The notes below the pieces were generated by a model. It made no database searches. It saw nothing but the letters and a program-made list of their open reading frames with translations, and was not told the origin of the DNA. The translations under genes were made by a program, and so were the position numbers. This document shows, piece after piece, positions 1 to 8,631 of a stretch of DNA of 64,000 nucleotides. This DNA comes from JAKOWB01 sp038363005 (lineage in GTDB: Bacteria; Pseudomonadota; Alphaproteobacteria; Kiloniellales; JACOMY01): assembly GCA_038363005.1 (NCBI GenBank), contig JBBQBI010000003.1:186001-250000 (forward strand), given 5' to 3'. Position 1 is the first letter of the stretch; every line of letters begins with the position of its first letter.

Positions 1-567
1 AGCTCGGGCGAGATCTATGCGCTGCAGGTGGAGAACGGGCGCGAGATCTGGAGCGACAGCCTGGCGGCGCTGCGCCGCACCGACCCCTTGGCCGACATTG
101 CGCAGATCCGCGGCCTGCCGGTGATCGACCGCGGCTTCCTCTATGTGGTGAGCCACGCCGGGCGCACCGTCGCCTTTGACCTGAAGCGCGGCAGCCGCAT
201 CTGGGAGCGCGAGTTCGGTGGCACCGAGACGCCCTGGGCCGCCGGCGACTACCTCTACATGCTGACCAACGACGACGAGCTGGTCTGCCTGACGCGCGAG
301 ACCGGCAAGGTGCGCTGGGTCACGCCGCTGCCGCAGTTCGAGGACCCGGAGGACAAGTCCGGCGTCATCACCTGGACCGGACCGGTGCTGGCCAGCGACC
401 GCCTGATCGTCGCCGGTTCGCTGGGCGAGGCCTATGCCATCTCGCCCTACACCGGCGAGATCATCGGTGTGATCGAGCTGCCGAGCGGTGCCGCGGTGGC
501 GCCGATCGTCGCCAACAACACCCTCTACTTCATCAGCGACGAGGCCGACATCGTCGCGCTGCGCTAG
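1..567 (+). CDS. bamB: Outer-membrane assembly lipoprotein BamB, C-terminal part (5' end outside window)
   Basis: This is the 3' part of a PQQ-like beta-propeller protein; the frame is open from the first base. Blade repeats with the pattern G-x-(I/L)-x-A-L-x-x-x-(N/T)-G-x-x-x-W recur (VENGREIW, LKRGSRIWER, RETGKVRWVTP), ending with NNTLYFISDEADIVALR, the usual closing strand of BamB/YfgL. BamB is a periplasmic lipoprotein of the BAM complex that inserts outer-membrane beta-barrels. The adjacent der downstream is the classic bamB-der arrangement of proteobacteria, which supports the name over other PQQ-repeat proteins. The signal peptide and lipobox are not in the window. Confidence 0.88.
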   Translation, partial: SSGEIYALQVENGREIWSDSLAALRRTDPLADIAQIRGLPVIDRGFLYVVSHAGRTVAFDLKRGSRIWEREFGGTETPWAAGDYLYMLTNDDELVCLTRETGKVRWVTPLPQFEDPEDKSGVITWTGPVLASDRLIVAGSLGEAYAISPYTGEIIGVIELPSGAAVAPIVANNTLYFISDEADIVALR

Positions 568-574
568 GGGCACC

Positions 575-1978
575 ATGGACCAGCCCCTTCCCCTCGTCGC
601 CATCGTCGGCCGGCCCAATGTCGGCAAGTCGACGCTGTTCAACCGCCTGGTCGGGCGGCGCCTGGCGCTGGTCGACGACCAGCCGGGCGTGACGCGCGAC
701 CGCCGCGAGGCCGAGGCCGAACTCTACGACCTGCGCTTCCGCCTGTTCGATACCGCCGGCCTGGAAGAGGCGGCGCCCGACAGCCTGGCCAGCCGCATGA
801 CGCAGCAGAGCCAGGCGGCGATCCTGGACGCCGACGCCGTGCTCTTCGTCATCGATGCGCGCCAGGGCCTGACGCACGAGGACGAACACTTCGCCCGCTG
901 GCTGCGGAAGGCGCGCCGGCCGGTGGTCGTGGTGGCCAACAAGTCCGAGGCGCGGGCGGCCGAGTACGCCAGCAACGAGGCCTTCAAGCTGGGCCTGGGC
1001 GACCCGGTGCCCTTCTCGGCCGAACATGGCCAGGGCCTGGGCGACCTGCACGAGGCACTGGTCAAGGCGCTGGGCGACAAGGCCGAGTGGGGCCGCATCC
1101 AGCAGGCGCCAGAGCCGGAGGAGCTGCCCGAGGGCGAAGAGGCCGTGGTTGAGGACAGCGGGCCGCAGGGCCCGATCCAGCTGGCCATCGTCGGGCGGCC
1201 CAATGTCGGCAAGTCCACCCTGATCAACCGCCTGATCGGCGAGGATCGCCTACTGACCGGTCCGGAGGCCGGCATCACCCGCGACGCCATCGCCGTCGAC
1301 TGGACCTGGAAGGACCAGGCGATCCGGCTGATCGATACCGCCGGGCTGCGCCGGCGCGGCAAGATCGACGACCGGGTCGAGCGCCTGGCCGGCGACGACA
1401 CGCGGCGCGCCATCAAGTACGCCCAGGTGGTGGTGCTGGTGGTAGATGCCGCGCAGCCGCTGGAAAAACAGGACCTGACCATTGCCGAGCAGGTGATCGA
1501 GGAGGGCCGCGCGCTGGTCCTGGCGGTCAACAAGTGGGACGCGGTGGAGGATGCCAAGGCGACGCTGGAGCTGATCGGCGACCGCATGGAGCGCGCGTTG
1601 CCGCGGGTCCGCGGGCTGGAGGTGGTGACGCTGTCGGCGCTGCGCGGCAAGAACCTCGACCGCCTGCTCGACGCCAGCCTGCGGGCCTATGCGGTGTGGA
1701 ACCGGCGGGTGCGCACCGCCGACCTCAACCGCTGGCTCGAGGCCATGGTCGGGCAGCATCCGCCGCCGGCCCCGTCCGGCCGCCGCATCCGCCTGAAGTA
1801 CATGACACAGGCCAAGGCGCGGCCGCCGACCTTTGCGCTCTTCGCCAGCCAGGCCGACGACCTGCCGACCGCCTATCTGCGCTATCTGGAGAACGGCCTG
1901 CGCAAGGACTTCGACCTGCCGGGCACGCCGATCCGCATCGTGATCAAGGGCGGCCGCAATCCCTACGACAAGGACTAG
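575..1978 (+). CDS. der: GTPase Der (EngA), ribosome biogenesis
   Basis: Essential double-GTPase needed for 50S ribosomal subunit maturation. Two G domains are visible, each with the P-loop GRPNVGKS (residues 12-19 and 207-214), DTAGL G3 motifs and NKxD-type G4 motifs (ANKSE in the first domain, VNKWD in the second). A C-terminal KH-like domain follows, containing RIRLKYMTQA and ending GGRNPYDKD, typical of the family. The 467-residue length is normal. The frame extends upstream into bamB, but the ATG seven bases after the bamB stop is chosen because it gives the canonical short N-terminus before the P-loop. It is probably co-transcribed with bamB. Confidence 0.97.
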   Translation: MDQPLPLVAIVGRPNVGKSTLFNRLVGRRLALVDDQPGVTRDRREAEAELYDLRFRLFDTAGLEEAAPDSLASRMTQQSQAAILDADAVLFVIDARQGLTHEDEHFARWLRKARRPVVVVANKSEARAAEYASNEAFKLGLGDPVPFSAEHGQGLGDLHEALVKALGDKAEWGRIQQAPEPEELPEGEEAVVEDSGPQGPIQLAIVGRPNVGKSTLINRLIGEDRLLTGPEAGITRDAIAVDWTWKDQAIRLIDTAGLRRRGKIDDRVERLAGDDTRRAIKYAQVVVLVVDAAQPLEKQDLTIAEQVIEEGRALVLAVNKWDAVEDAKATLELIGDRMERALPRVRGLEVVTLSALRGKNLDRLLDASLRAYAVWNRRVRTADLNRWLEAMVGQHPPPAPSGRRIRLKYMTQAKARPPTFALFASQADDLPTAYLRYLENGLRKDFDLPGTPIRIVIKGGRNPYDKD

Positions 1979-2050
1979 TGACCGGCGGCGGGATGACAAG
2001 CGGGGCCGCTTGGTCGCAGACTGCCGCCACCAACCGCCCCGGAGGTTTCC

Positions 2051-2785
2051 ATGAACGCCGACACGTCCGTCGCCATTCGCGTCGAGGAACAGACCAAGCG
2101 CTACCGCGTGCTGTTCAATGGCGAGACGCTCGCCGACACGGTCCAGGCCAAGCTGCTGTTCGAGGGCAAGCACCACCCGGTGATCTATTTCCCGGTGGGC
2201 GACGTGCGCCAGGACCTGCTGCGCGCCACCGACCACGCGACCACCTGCCCCTGGAAGGGCGTCGCCAGCTACTGGTCGGTCAAGGTCGGCGACCAGGCCA
2301 AGGAGAACATCGTCTGGGGCTACAAGACGCCCAAGGCCGACTGCGCGGCCATCGCCGGCCACGTCTCCTTCTATTGGAAGGAGGTCGAGGCCTGGCTGGA
2401 AGAAGACATGCCGCTGCTGGGCCACGCCCGCAATCCCTACAGCCGCATCGACACGCTGCGCTCGGCCCGGCGCGTCACGGTCCGCCACGGCGGCAAGGTC
2501 ATCGCCGATACCACCCGCGCGGTCTTCCTCTACGAGACCGGCCTGCCGGCCCGCTACTACATCCCGCGGGAAGACGTGCGGCTGGATCAGTTGAGCCCCA
2601 GCCCGCTCAAGACGGTTTGCCCCTACAAGGGCGAAGCCGCCTACCTCAGCGCGCCGCTGGCCGGTGGAGAGGTCAATGAAATCGCCTGGTACTATCCCAA
2701 TCCCTGGCCCGAGGTGGCGCTGGTGAAGGACACCGTGGCCTTCTACCCCGACCGCGTGGACGCGATCGAGGTCGCGGCGAAGTAG
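2051..2785 (+). CDS. Tandem DUF427 domain protein
   Basis: A 244-residue protein made of two DUF427 domains in tandem, roughly residues 15-115 and 135-235. Each carries the family hallmark Cys-Pro-aromatic-Lys-Gly (CPWKG in the first, CPYKG in the second) and a final aromatic-rich stretch with FYW or FYP. DUF427 proteins are small beta-rich cytosolic proteins without an established biochemical function. Many bacteria have a single-domain form, so the duplication is of some interest. A good ribosome binding site (GGAGG) lies 6-7 bases before the ATG. It stands alone between der and a convergent reductase gene. Confidence 0.85.
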   Translation: MNADTSVAIRVEEQTKRYRVLFNGETLADTVQAKLLFEGKHHPVIYFPVGDVRQDLLRATDHATTCPWKGVASYWSVKVGDQAKENIVWGYKTPKADCAAIAGHVSFYWKEVEAWLEEDMPLLGHARNPYSRIDTLRSARRVTVRHGGKVIADTTRAVFLYETGLPARYYIPREDVRLDQLSPSPLKTVCPYKGEAAYLSAPLAGGEVNEIAWYYPNPWPEVALVKDTVAFYPDRVDAIEVAAK

Positions 2786-2790
2786 TACTT

Positions 2791-2952
2791 TTTCCCCTCT
2801 CCCCAACGAGGGAGAGGGTGGCACGCGAGCGAAGCGATGCGAGCCGGGTGAGGGGGCTCGGTGCGATTGTCGGTGATCGCACCGACCGCCCCCCCTAACC
2901 CCAACCCGCGCGCAGCGCCGCGCTTCGCGCCCCGCAAGGGGAGAGGGGGAAA
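2791..2952. repeat. Intergenic hairpin-rich element with terminal inverted repeats
   Basis: The element starts TTTCCCCTCTCCCC (2791-2804) and ends with the near-perfect inverse GGGGAGAGGGGGAAA (2938-2952). Inside, CCCTCTCCC (2795-2803) can also pair locally with GGGAGAGGG (2810-2818), and GGTGCGAT (2860-2867) pairs with ATCGCACC (2876-2883). It fills the gap between two convergent genes, so it may also act as a two-way terminator. It looks like one of the small non-coding palindromic elements scattered between genes in alphaproteobacterial genomes. A degenerate relative is at 15690-15751. Confidence 0.65.
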
Positions 2953-2978
2953 TCTCGCAGGTGGATGGTGCTTGCGCG

Positions 2979-3533
2979 TTACGCCGGTCCCACCCGCTTG
3001 ATCCAGGCGGCGAAGGCGTCGAGGTAGCTCTCCAGGAACTTGCGCGTGCCCTCGTCGGTGACGTCGTGCGCCTCGTTGATCAGGTCGGGCTTGAAGGTCA
3101 GGTAGACCTCTGGGCGGCTGACCAGCGCCAGGCCGAAGACCGTGGCGATGGAGCGCAGGTGCGACTGCGCCACCGCGGTGCCGACGGCGCCCGGCGTGGT
3201 GCCGACGATGCCGGCCGCCTTGCCCGGCCAGACGCTCTGGCCCGAAGGCCGCGAACCCCAGTCCAGCGTGTTCTTGATCACCGCCGGGATCGAGCGGTTG
3301 TATTCCGGGGTGACGAACAGCACGGCGTCGGCGGCGGCGACCTCGGCCTTCAGCCGCAGCACGCTGGCCGGCGGGCTGTCCCACAGGTCCTCGTTGTACA
3401 TCGGCAGGTCGTCCAGCTTCGTCAGGCTGAAATCCAGGCCTTTTGGCGCGGCCAGCTTGCCCAGCGCCAGGGCCAGCTTCCGGTTGATTGAGTCGCGGCG
3501 CAGGCTGCCAACGACAACAGCGACCTTGGTCAT
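2979..3533 (-). CDS. NADPH-dependent FMN reductase (flavodoxin-like)
   Basis: A 184-residue flavodoxin-fold reductase. The N-terminal phosphate-binding loop GSLRRDSINRKLA follows the first beta strand, and the FMN-binding segment PEYNRSIPAVIKNTLDW is typical of the NADPH-dependent FMN reductase or quinone/chromate reductase family. Such enzymes reduce FMN, quinones or azo compounds in the cytosol, often as protection against quinone stress. The frame is open further upstream, but the ATG giving MTKVAVVVGSLRR is the right start because the loop begins about nine residues in, and GGAG lies just upstream. The exact substrate cannot be told. Confidence 0.9.
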   Translation of the reverse strand: MTKVAVVVGSLRRDSINRKLALALGKLAAPKGLDFSLTKLDDLPMYNEDLWDSPPASVLRLKAEVAAADAVLFVTPEYNRSIPAVIKNTLDWGSRPSGQSVWPGKAAGIVGTTPGAVGTAVAQSHLRSIATVFGLALVSRPEVYLTFKPDLINEAHDVTDEGTRKFLESYLDAFAAWIKRVGPA

Positions 3534-3603
3534 GAAAACTCCTTTGGGCGGGGCGGTTGATTGGCGGCCATTTGAGGCGTCGCCGTGGCCCGGCGCAAGC
3601 GGG

Positions 3604-4347
3604 CTAGAGGCCCACCACCTCGCCATGCCGTGGGTTCGCCGGCAACAGCAGCGGCAGGATCCGCGCCGCCAGGCTTTCCGCCGTCGGCAGCTGCTCCGGC
3701 CGCTCACCAGGGAAGGCGGTGCGCCGCAGCCGCGAGGCAAAGGGCGGCGGCGAGACCAGGTTGACCGTCACGGCCGTCTGCTTCAGTTCGCCGGCCCAGG
3801 AGGTCACCAGCGTCTCCAGCGCCGCCTTGCTGGCGGAGTAGGGCGGCCAGTAGGCGATATCGCGCCCGCTGCGGTCGGTGACGAAGACGGCGCGGCCGGC
3901 CGACGACCGGCGCAGCAGCGGGTCGAGGCTGCGGATCAGTCGATAGTTCGCCGTCAGATTCAGCGCCATGACCTCGTCCCAGACCTTGGGCGGGATGTGG
4001 CCGACCGGCGAGAGCTGTCCCAGCGTGGCCGCCGCCGCGAACAGGCCGTCCAGCTTGCCGAACCGCTCGTAGAGCGCGGCGCCCAGGCGATCGATCGCGT
4101 CGTGCTCGGCCAGATTCTGCGGCACCAGCACGGCCGACCTGCCGCTCAGCGCGCGCTGCGCGTCGTCCAGTTCCTCCAGCGCGCCGACGGTGCGGGCGAT
4201 CAGCACCAGGTGCGCGCCCTCGGCGGCCAGCGCCAGCGCCATGGCGCGACCCAGGCCGCGCGAGGCGCCGGTCACCACGACGACACGGTCTTGCAGGGCG
4301 CCGGTACCCTGCGTGGGTCCGGCGGAAGCCGCGGGGGCGGCGCTCAT
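3604..4347 (-). CDS. SDR family NAD(P)-dependent oxidoreductase
   Basis: A classical short-chain dehydrogenase of 247 residues. The cofactor-binding motif TGASRGLG follows VVVV near residue 25, there is an N-A-x-x-like segment around LNLTANYRL, and the catalytic Tyr and Lys are in YSASKAA. An N-terminal Ala/Pro-rich extension of about 18 residues precedes the Rossmann fold. The gene follows the DUF2937 gene with only four bases between that stop and this ATG, so the two are probably translationally coupled. The substrate is not evident; this subgroup is usually annotated only as SDR. Confidence 0.9.
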   Translation of the reverse strand: MSAAPAASAGPTQGTGALQDRVVVVTGASRGLGRAMALALAAEGAHLVLIARTVGALEELDDAQRALSGRSAVLVPQNLAEHDAIDRLGAALYERFGKLDGLFAAAATLGQLSPVGHIPPKVWDEVMALNLTANYRLIRSLDPLLRRSSAGRAVFVTDRSGRDIAYWPPYSASKAALETLVTSWAGELKQTAVTVNLVSPPPFASRLRRTAFPGERPEQLPTAESLAARILPLLLPANPRHGEVVGL

Positions 4348-4351
4348 AGGC

Positions 4352-4894
4352 TCAGCTCCAGTGTTCCTGATTTTGCCGGCGCCGCTGGCGACGCTGCAGC
4401 CAGCGGCGCTTGACGGCCTTGCCGCTGCGCTCGCCGAAGGCCAGGGCCAGCAGGCCCAGCAGCATGCCGATGGCCGCGTAGGTAAGGCCTTCCGTGGTCA
4501 CCGGCAAGGCCGGCTTGAAGGTGTCGAAGGTGGCAGTGAGCACGCTGTGGTCGAGATAGCGGAACAGCGTGATCGGCCGCTCCAGCACCGAGGCATCGGC
4601 CAGCGCCAGCAGCGAGACGCGCAGCGCCTCGGCATCGGCCAGCGCGGCCTGGATCACCTTGCCCTCGGCCTGGAACACCGGATCGGCCGATTGCACAAAG
4701 CGCGCCAGGTAGTCGGCCACGCTCAGGCCCTGGCTCTGCGCCGCCTCGTAGATGCGGGCTTCCTGCACCAACGCCTGGTCGAGGCGACCGCCCAGGCGCT
4801 GCAGGTACTGCTGGTAGAATTCGGGGAACTGCGACGTCAGGCCGGCGCCACCGACCGCCGCAAGCCCGTTGGCGATGCGTCCTAGGGCGGCCAT
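4352..4894 (-). CDS. DUF2937 family membrane protein
   Basis: A 180-residue protein resembling the DUF2937 family. It begins with a glycine-rich segment and the family-like stretch SQFPEFYQQYLQRLGG, continues with a long helical region, and has one clear membrane segment near the C-terminus (YAAIGMLLGLLALAFG) followed by a very basic tail rich in Arg and Lys. DUF2937 proteins have no known function. It is the first gene of a small unit with the downstream SDR gene. I am moderately sure of the family and do not infer a role. Confidence 0.72.
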   Translation of the reverse strand: MAALGRIANGLAAVGGAGLTSQFPEFYQQYLQRLGGRLDQALVQEARIYEAAQSQGLSVADYLARFVQSADPVFQAEGKVIQAALADAEALRVSLLALADASVLERPITLFRYLDHSVLTATFDTFKPALPVTTEGLTYAAIGMLLGLLALAFGERSGKAVKRRWLQRRQRRRQNQEHWS

Positions 4895-4921
4895 GCGAGG
4901 CGAACCCCGGGGCCTCGCCGC

Positions 4922-6385
4922 TCAGGCGAAGCGCGACAGCAGCGACATCTGCCGCTCCTCGGCGCTCTGTCCGTCGCGGTCGGTCAGCCGCGTCGGATAG
5001 TCGCCGGTGAAGCAGGCGTCGCAGAACTGCGGGCTCTGGTTGTCGCGCCCGGCGTGGCCCATGGCGCGATAAAGGCCGTCCATCGAGATGAAGGCCAAGC
5101 TGTCCACGCCGATGTGGCGGGCCATTTCCTCCACGTTCATGCGCGCGGCCAGCAGCTCCCCGCGCTCCGGCGTATCGATGCCGTAGAAGCAGGAGTGCGC
5201 GGTCGGCGGCGCGGCGATGCGCATATGCACTTCGCTGGCGCCGGCGGCCCGCACCATCTCGACGATCTTGATCGAGGTGGTGCCGCGGACGATGGAATCG
5301 TCAACCAGGATCACCCGCTTGCCGGCGATCATCGCGCGGTTGGCGTTGTGCTTCAGGCGGACGCCGAGGTTGCGGATCTGCTGCCCCGGCTCGATGAAGG
5401 TGCGGCCGACATAGTGGTTGCGGATGATGCCAAGCTCGAAGGGAATGCCCGACGCCTGGCTATAGCCGATCGCCGCCGGCACGCCGCTGTCGGGCACCGG
5501 GATGATGACGTCGGCCGGCACGCCGTTCTCCTGCGCCAGCTCGACGCCGATGCGCTTGCGTGCCGCGTAGACCGACTTGCCCTCGATCACCGAGTCGGGG
5601 CGGGCGAAGTAGATGTACTCGAAGACGCAGAAGCGGTGCGGCGCCGGCGGGAAGGGGCGCAGCGAATGCACGCCCGAGGCGTCGAGGATCACCATCTCGC
5701 CAGGCTCGACGTCGCGGATGTAGTCGGCGCCGATGATGTCCAGCGCGCAGGTCTCGGAAGTGACGATGTAGGAGCCGCCGCGCTTGCCGATGACCAGCGG
5801 GCGCACGCCCAGCGGGTCGCGCACGCCGACCACGCAGTCGTCGGTCAGGCAGACCAGCGAATAGGCACCCTCGATCTGGCGCAGCGCCTCGGTCAGGCGG
5901 TCGATCACCGTCTTGCCCTGGGCCAGCGCGATCAGGTGGATGATCACCTCGGTATCGGCGGTGGACTGGAAAATGGCGCCGCGATTGACCAGCGCCTTGC
6001 GCTGTTTCATCGCGTTGGTCAGGTTGCCGTTGTGCGCTAGGCAGAAGCCGCCCAGCGCCAGGTCGGCGAACAGCGGCTGCACATTGCGCAGCAGCGTGCC
6101 GCCGGCGGTGGAATAGCGCACGTGGCCGATGGCGGCCTTGCCCTTCAGCGGCGCCATCACGCTCTCGCGCCCGAAGATGTCGGCCACCTGGCCGATGTCG
6201 CGGTGGGCGTGGAACTGCTCGCCGTCGTAGGAGACGATGCCGGCGGCTTCCTGGCCGCGGTGCTGCAGGGCGTGCAGGCCCAGCGCGACGTGGCGCGAGG
6301 CATCGCCATCGCCCCAGATGCCGAAGACGCCGCACTCTTCCTTGAGCTTGTCGTCGTCGAAGGGATTGGTGGTGAGAAAATCCAT
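4922..6385 (-). CDS. purF: Amidophosphoribosyltransferase PurF
   Basis: First enzyme of de novo purine synthesis: it transfers ammonia from glutamine to PRPP. The N-terminal Ntn glutaminase domain begins CGVFGIWG, with Cys18 as the expected nucleophile, so a 17-residue propeptide must be removed. The PRPP-binding signature VILVDDSIVRGTT lies in the C-terminal half. Extra cysteines, including the late FCDACF, match the Bacillus-type enzyme that carries a [4Fe-4S] cluster. The start is the ATG whose A is shared with the cvpA stop (TGATG overlap); a GTG one codon earlier is less likely. Length, 487 residues, is normal. Confidence 0.97.
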   Translation of the reverse strand: MDFLTTNPFDDDKLKEECGVFGIWGDGDASRHVALGLHALQHRGQEAAGIVSYDGEQFHAHRDIGQVADIFGRESVMAPLKGKAAIGHVRYSTAGGTLLRNVQPLFADLALGGFCLAHNGNLTNAMKQRKALVNRGAIFQSTADTEVIIHLIALAQGKTVIDRLTEALRQIEGAYSLVCLTDDCVVGVRDPLGVRPLVIGKRGGSYIVTSETCALDIIGADYIRDVEPGEMVILDASGVHSLRPFPPAPHRFCVFEYIYFARPDSVIEGKSVYAARKRIGVELAQENGVPADVIIPVPDSGVPAAIGYSQASGIPFELGIIRNHYVGRTFIEPGQQIRNLGVRLKHNANRAMIAGKRVILVDDSIVRGTTSIKIVEMVRAAGASEVHMRIAAPPTAHSCFYGIDTPERGELLAARMNVEEMARHIGVDSLAFISMDGLYRAMGHAGRDNQSPQFCDACFTGDYPTRLTDRDGQSAEERQMSLLSRFA

Positions 6386-7071
6386 CACTGTCCCGTCCCT
6401 TGGCTGCCGCCCTGGAGGCCCTGGATGGCCTTTTCCAGCTGCTGACGCTCGCCTTCGTTATACGCCGGTTCGCCTGAGTCCGACGAATCCTTTGGCACCG
6501 GCTGCAACGCCGGGTCGCCCGCAGGGGCTGTTGGCGCCGTATTCTGCAGGCCGCGCCGTGCCGACTCGCCCAGCGACTCGATGAAGCTCTCCGGTACCAG
6601 ATCGCGCAGTATCTGGGCACCCTGCTTCACCAATGGAAGGGCCCGCGCCTCCCTGACCCAGGTCGGATGCTGATTTTCCGGCACCAGCCAGGTGAAGATC
6701 AGCCATGCAAGGCTGACCAGCACGGCGCCGCGCAGCAGGCCGAAGACCAGTCCCAGCGTGCGATCCAGCGCCGACAGCCCGGATTTATGCACGCCGGCCG
6801 ACAGCGCCTTGGCGATCAGCGAGAAGATGACCAGGGCAATCAGGAAGACCACCACGCCGGAGCCGACGTCGGCGATGACCTGGACCGAGATCAGTTCACG
6901 AGCATGCGGCTGGACGTAGGGGAAGGCATAGAGCGCCACCAGCGCCGCGCCGATCCAGGCGCCGAAGGACAGCACCTCGTGCACGAAGCCGCGCAGCAGG
7001 GCCAGCAGGCCGGACAGCACCACCACGGCGATCAGGGCGATGTCCAGGATGGCCAGGCCGCCGCTATCCAT
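6385..7071 (-). CDS. cvpA: CvpA family membrane protein
   Basis: A 228-residue inner-membrane protein with four hydrophobic segments in the first 130 residues (starting LDIALIAVVVLSGLLALLRG) and a hydrophilic tail with two Pro/Ala-rich stretches. This is the usual form of CvpA, first described as needed for colicin V production in E. coli and commonly found next to purF. The stop codon overlaps the purF start by one base, so the two are a coupled pair. Its molecular job is unclear; roles in envelope stress and bile tolerance have been reported in other species. Confidence 0.9.
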   Translation of the reverse strand: MDSGGLAILDIALIAVVVLSGLLALLRGFVHEVLSFGAWIGAALVALYAFPYVQPHARELISVQVIADVGSGVVVFLIALVIFSLIAKALSAGVHKSGLSALDRTLGLVFGLLRGAVLVSLAWLIFTWLVPENQHPTWVREARALPLVKQGAQILRDLVPESFIESLGESARRGLQNTAPTAPAGDPALQPVPKDSSDSGEPAYNEGERQQLEKAIQGLQGGSQGTGQ

Positions 7072-7080
7072 GCTGCTCCA

Positions 7081-8541
7081 TCAGGTCCCTTGGGAAACGC
7101 GCGGCTGGGTTAGCCGACCCAGGCCCTTGACCGCAAGGTGCGTTACCAGATCGCGGATATGCGCGACTTCGCGGCGCTCGATGCCGGCGACCTCGGGTCG
7201 CTTGGCACCCTTGCCGGCGGCTTGGGCGGAGCGCGCCGGCGGCGTCAGCGCCGTCTCGAAGCCCAGCTTGGCCGCTTCCTTCAGTCGCAGCTCGGGCCGG
7301 CCGACGGCGCGGATCTCGCCGCCCAGGCCGATCTCGCCGAAAATCACCGTGCCGGCCGGCACCGGCTGACCGCTGGCGGCGGAGATCAGCGCCGCGGCCA
7401 CCGCCAGGTCGGCCGCCGGCTCGCCGATTTTCAGGCCGCCGGCGACGTTCAGATAGACATCCTTGCCGCCGAGCGACAGGCCGCAGCGCGACTCCAGCAC
7501 CGCCAGCACCATGGCCAGGCGGCCGGAATCCCAGCCGACCACGGCGCGCCGCGGGCTGCCCGGAGGCGCGCCAGAGACCAGGGCCTGGATTTCCATAAGC
7601 ACCGGACGGGTCCCCTCCAGCCCGGCGAAGACGGCGGACCCCGCCACCTCGCCTTGGCGTTCGGCCAGGAACAGGGCAGAGGGGTTGGCGACCTCGGCCA
7701 GGCCCAGGTCGCTCATCTCGAAGACGCCGATCTCGTCGGTGGCGCCGAAGCGGTTCTTGGTGGCGCGCAGGATGCGGAAGGGGTGGCCACGCTCGCCCTC
7801 GAAGGCGATGACCGCGTCGACCATGTGTTCCAGCACCTTGGGGCCGGCGATCACGCCTTCCTTGGTGACGTGGCCGATCAGGATCAGCGCGAAGCCCTGG
7901 CCCTTGGCCAGGCGGATCAGCTCCTGCGCCGACCCGCGCACCTGGCTGACCGTGCCGGGCGCCGAATCCAGGCTGTCGAGCCACAGCGTCTGCACCGAAT
8001 CGATCACCACCACGGCGGTCGGCTGCGGCGCCTCCAGCGCGCCGACGATGTCGCGCACCGCGGTGGCGGCGGCCAGCGCGACCGGCGCGTCGGCCAGCCC
8101 CATGCGGCCGGCGCGCAGCCGCACCTGGTCGATCGATTCTTCGCCGGAGACATAGAGCGTGGCCTGGCCGGCGCGGCCCAGGCCGGCCACCACCTGCAGC
8201 AGCAGGGTCGACTTGCCGACGCCGGGGTCGCCGCCGATCAGCACGGCGGAGCCCGGCACCAGGCCGCCGCCCAGCACGCGGTCGAACTCGGCAATGCCGC
8301 TGACCAGGCGCGGCGGCGGCTGCCCGGCGCCCTTCAGCGAGACGATTTCCAGAGGCTGGCCCGGCCCGGCGCCGCGGGACGACGGCCCGGCCGACTTGCG
8401 CGCCAGGCCGCCCGGCACCGCGCTGCGCGGCGTCTCCTCGACTATGGTGTTCCATTCGCCGCAGGCCTCGCAGCGGCCCGACCACTTGCCATAGGCGGCA
8501 CCGCAACTCTGGCAGACGAAGCGGGACGCGGGCTTGGCCAA
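7081..8541 (-). CDS. radA: DNA repair protein RadA
   Basis: RecA-like ATPase that drives branch migration during recombinational repair. The N-terminal zinc finger has Cys10, Cys13, Cys24 and Cys27 (CQSC and CEAC). The Walker A motif GGDPGVGKS lies at residues 103-111, the RadA-specific KNRFG motif is in the middle, and a Lon-protease-like C-terminal domain follows (VYLNVAGGLKIGEPAADLA). Length 486 residues, slightly longer than E. coli RadA because of a linker near residue 50 and a variable C-terminus. It lies just upstream of cvpA-purF on the same strand, nine bases before the cvpA start. Confidence 0.96.
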   Translation of the reverse strand: MAKPASRFVCQSCGAAYGKWSGRCEACGEWNTIVEETPRSAVPGGLARKSAGPSSRGAGPGQPLEIVSLKGAGQPPPRLVSGIAEFDRVLGGGLVPGSAVLIGGDPGVGKSTLLLQVVAGLGRAGQATLYVSGEESIDQVRLRAGRMGLADAPVALAAATAVRDIVGALEAPQPTAVVVIDSVQTLWLDSLDSAPGTVSQVRGSAQELIRLAKGQGFALILIGHVTKEGVIAGPKVLEHMVDAVIAFEGERGHPFRILRATKNRFGATDEIGVFEMSDLGLAEVANPSALFLAERQGEVAGSAVFAGLEGTRPVLMEIQALVSGAPPGSPRRAVVGWDSGRLAMVLAVLESRCGLSLGGKDVYLNVAGGLKIGEPAADLAVAAALISAASGQPVPAGTVIFGEIGLGGEIRAVGRPELRLKEAAKLGFETALTPPARSAQAAGKGAKRPEVAGIERREVAHIRDLVTHLAVKGLGRLTQPRVSQGT

Positions 8542-8631
8542 GGGGGACTCCGACTCGGGGTGACCGTGAGCGGGGGAGTCTAACGCAGTTCGTCCGCCAG
8601 CCTCAGAAAGTTGACCAGATCGGGCAGGGGC

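Noticed and set aside
8580..8628. Coding-like stretch (DLVNFLRLADELR then stop) on the minus strand after mlaF
   Set aside because: It has no start codon of its own outside mlaF and is too short; it could be a chance reading or a remnant of a lost gene.
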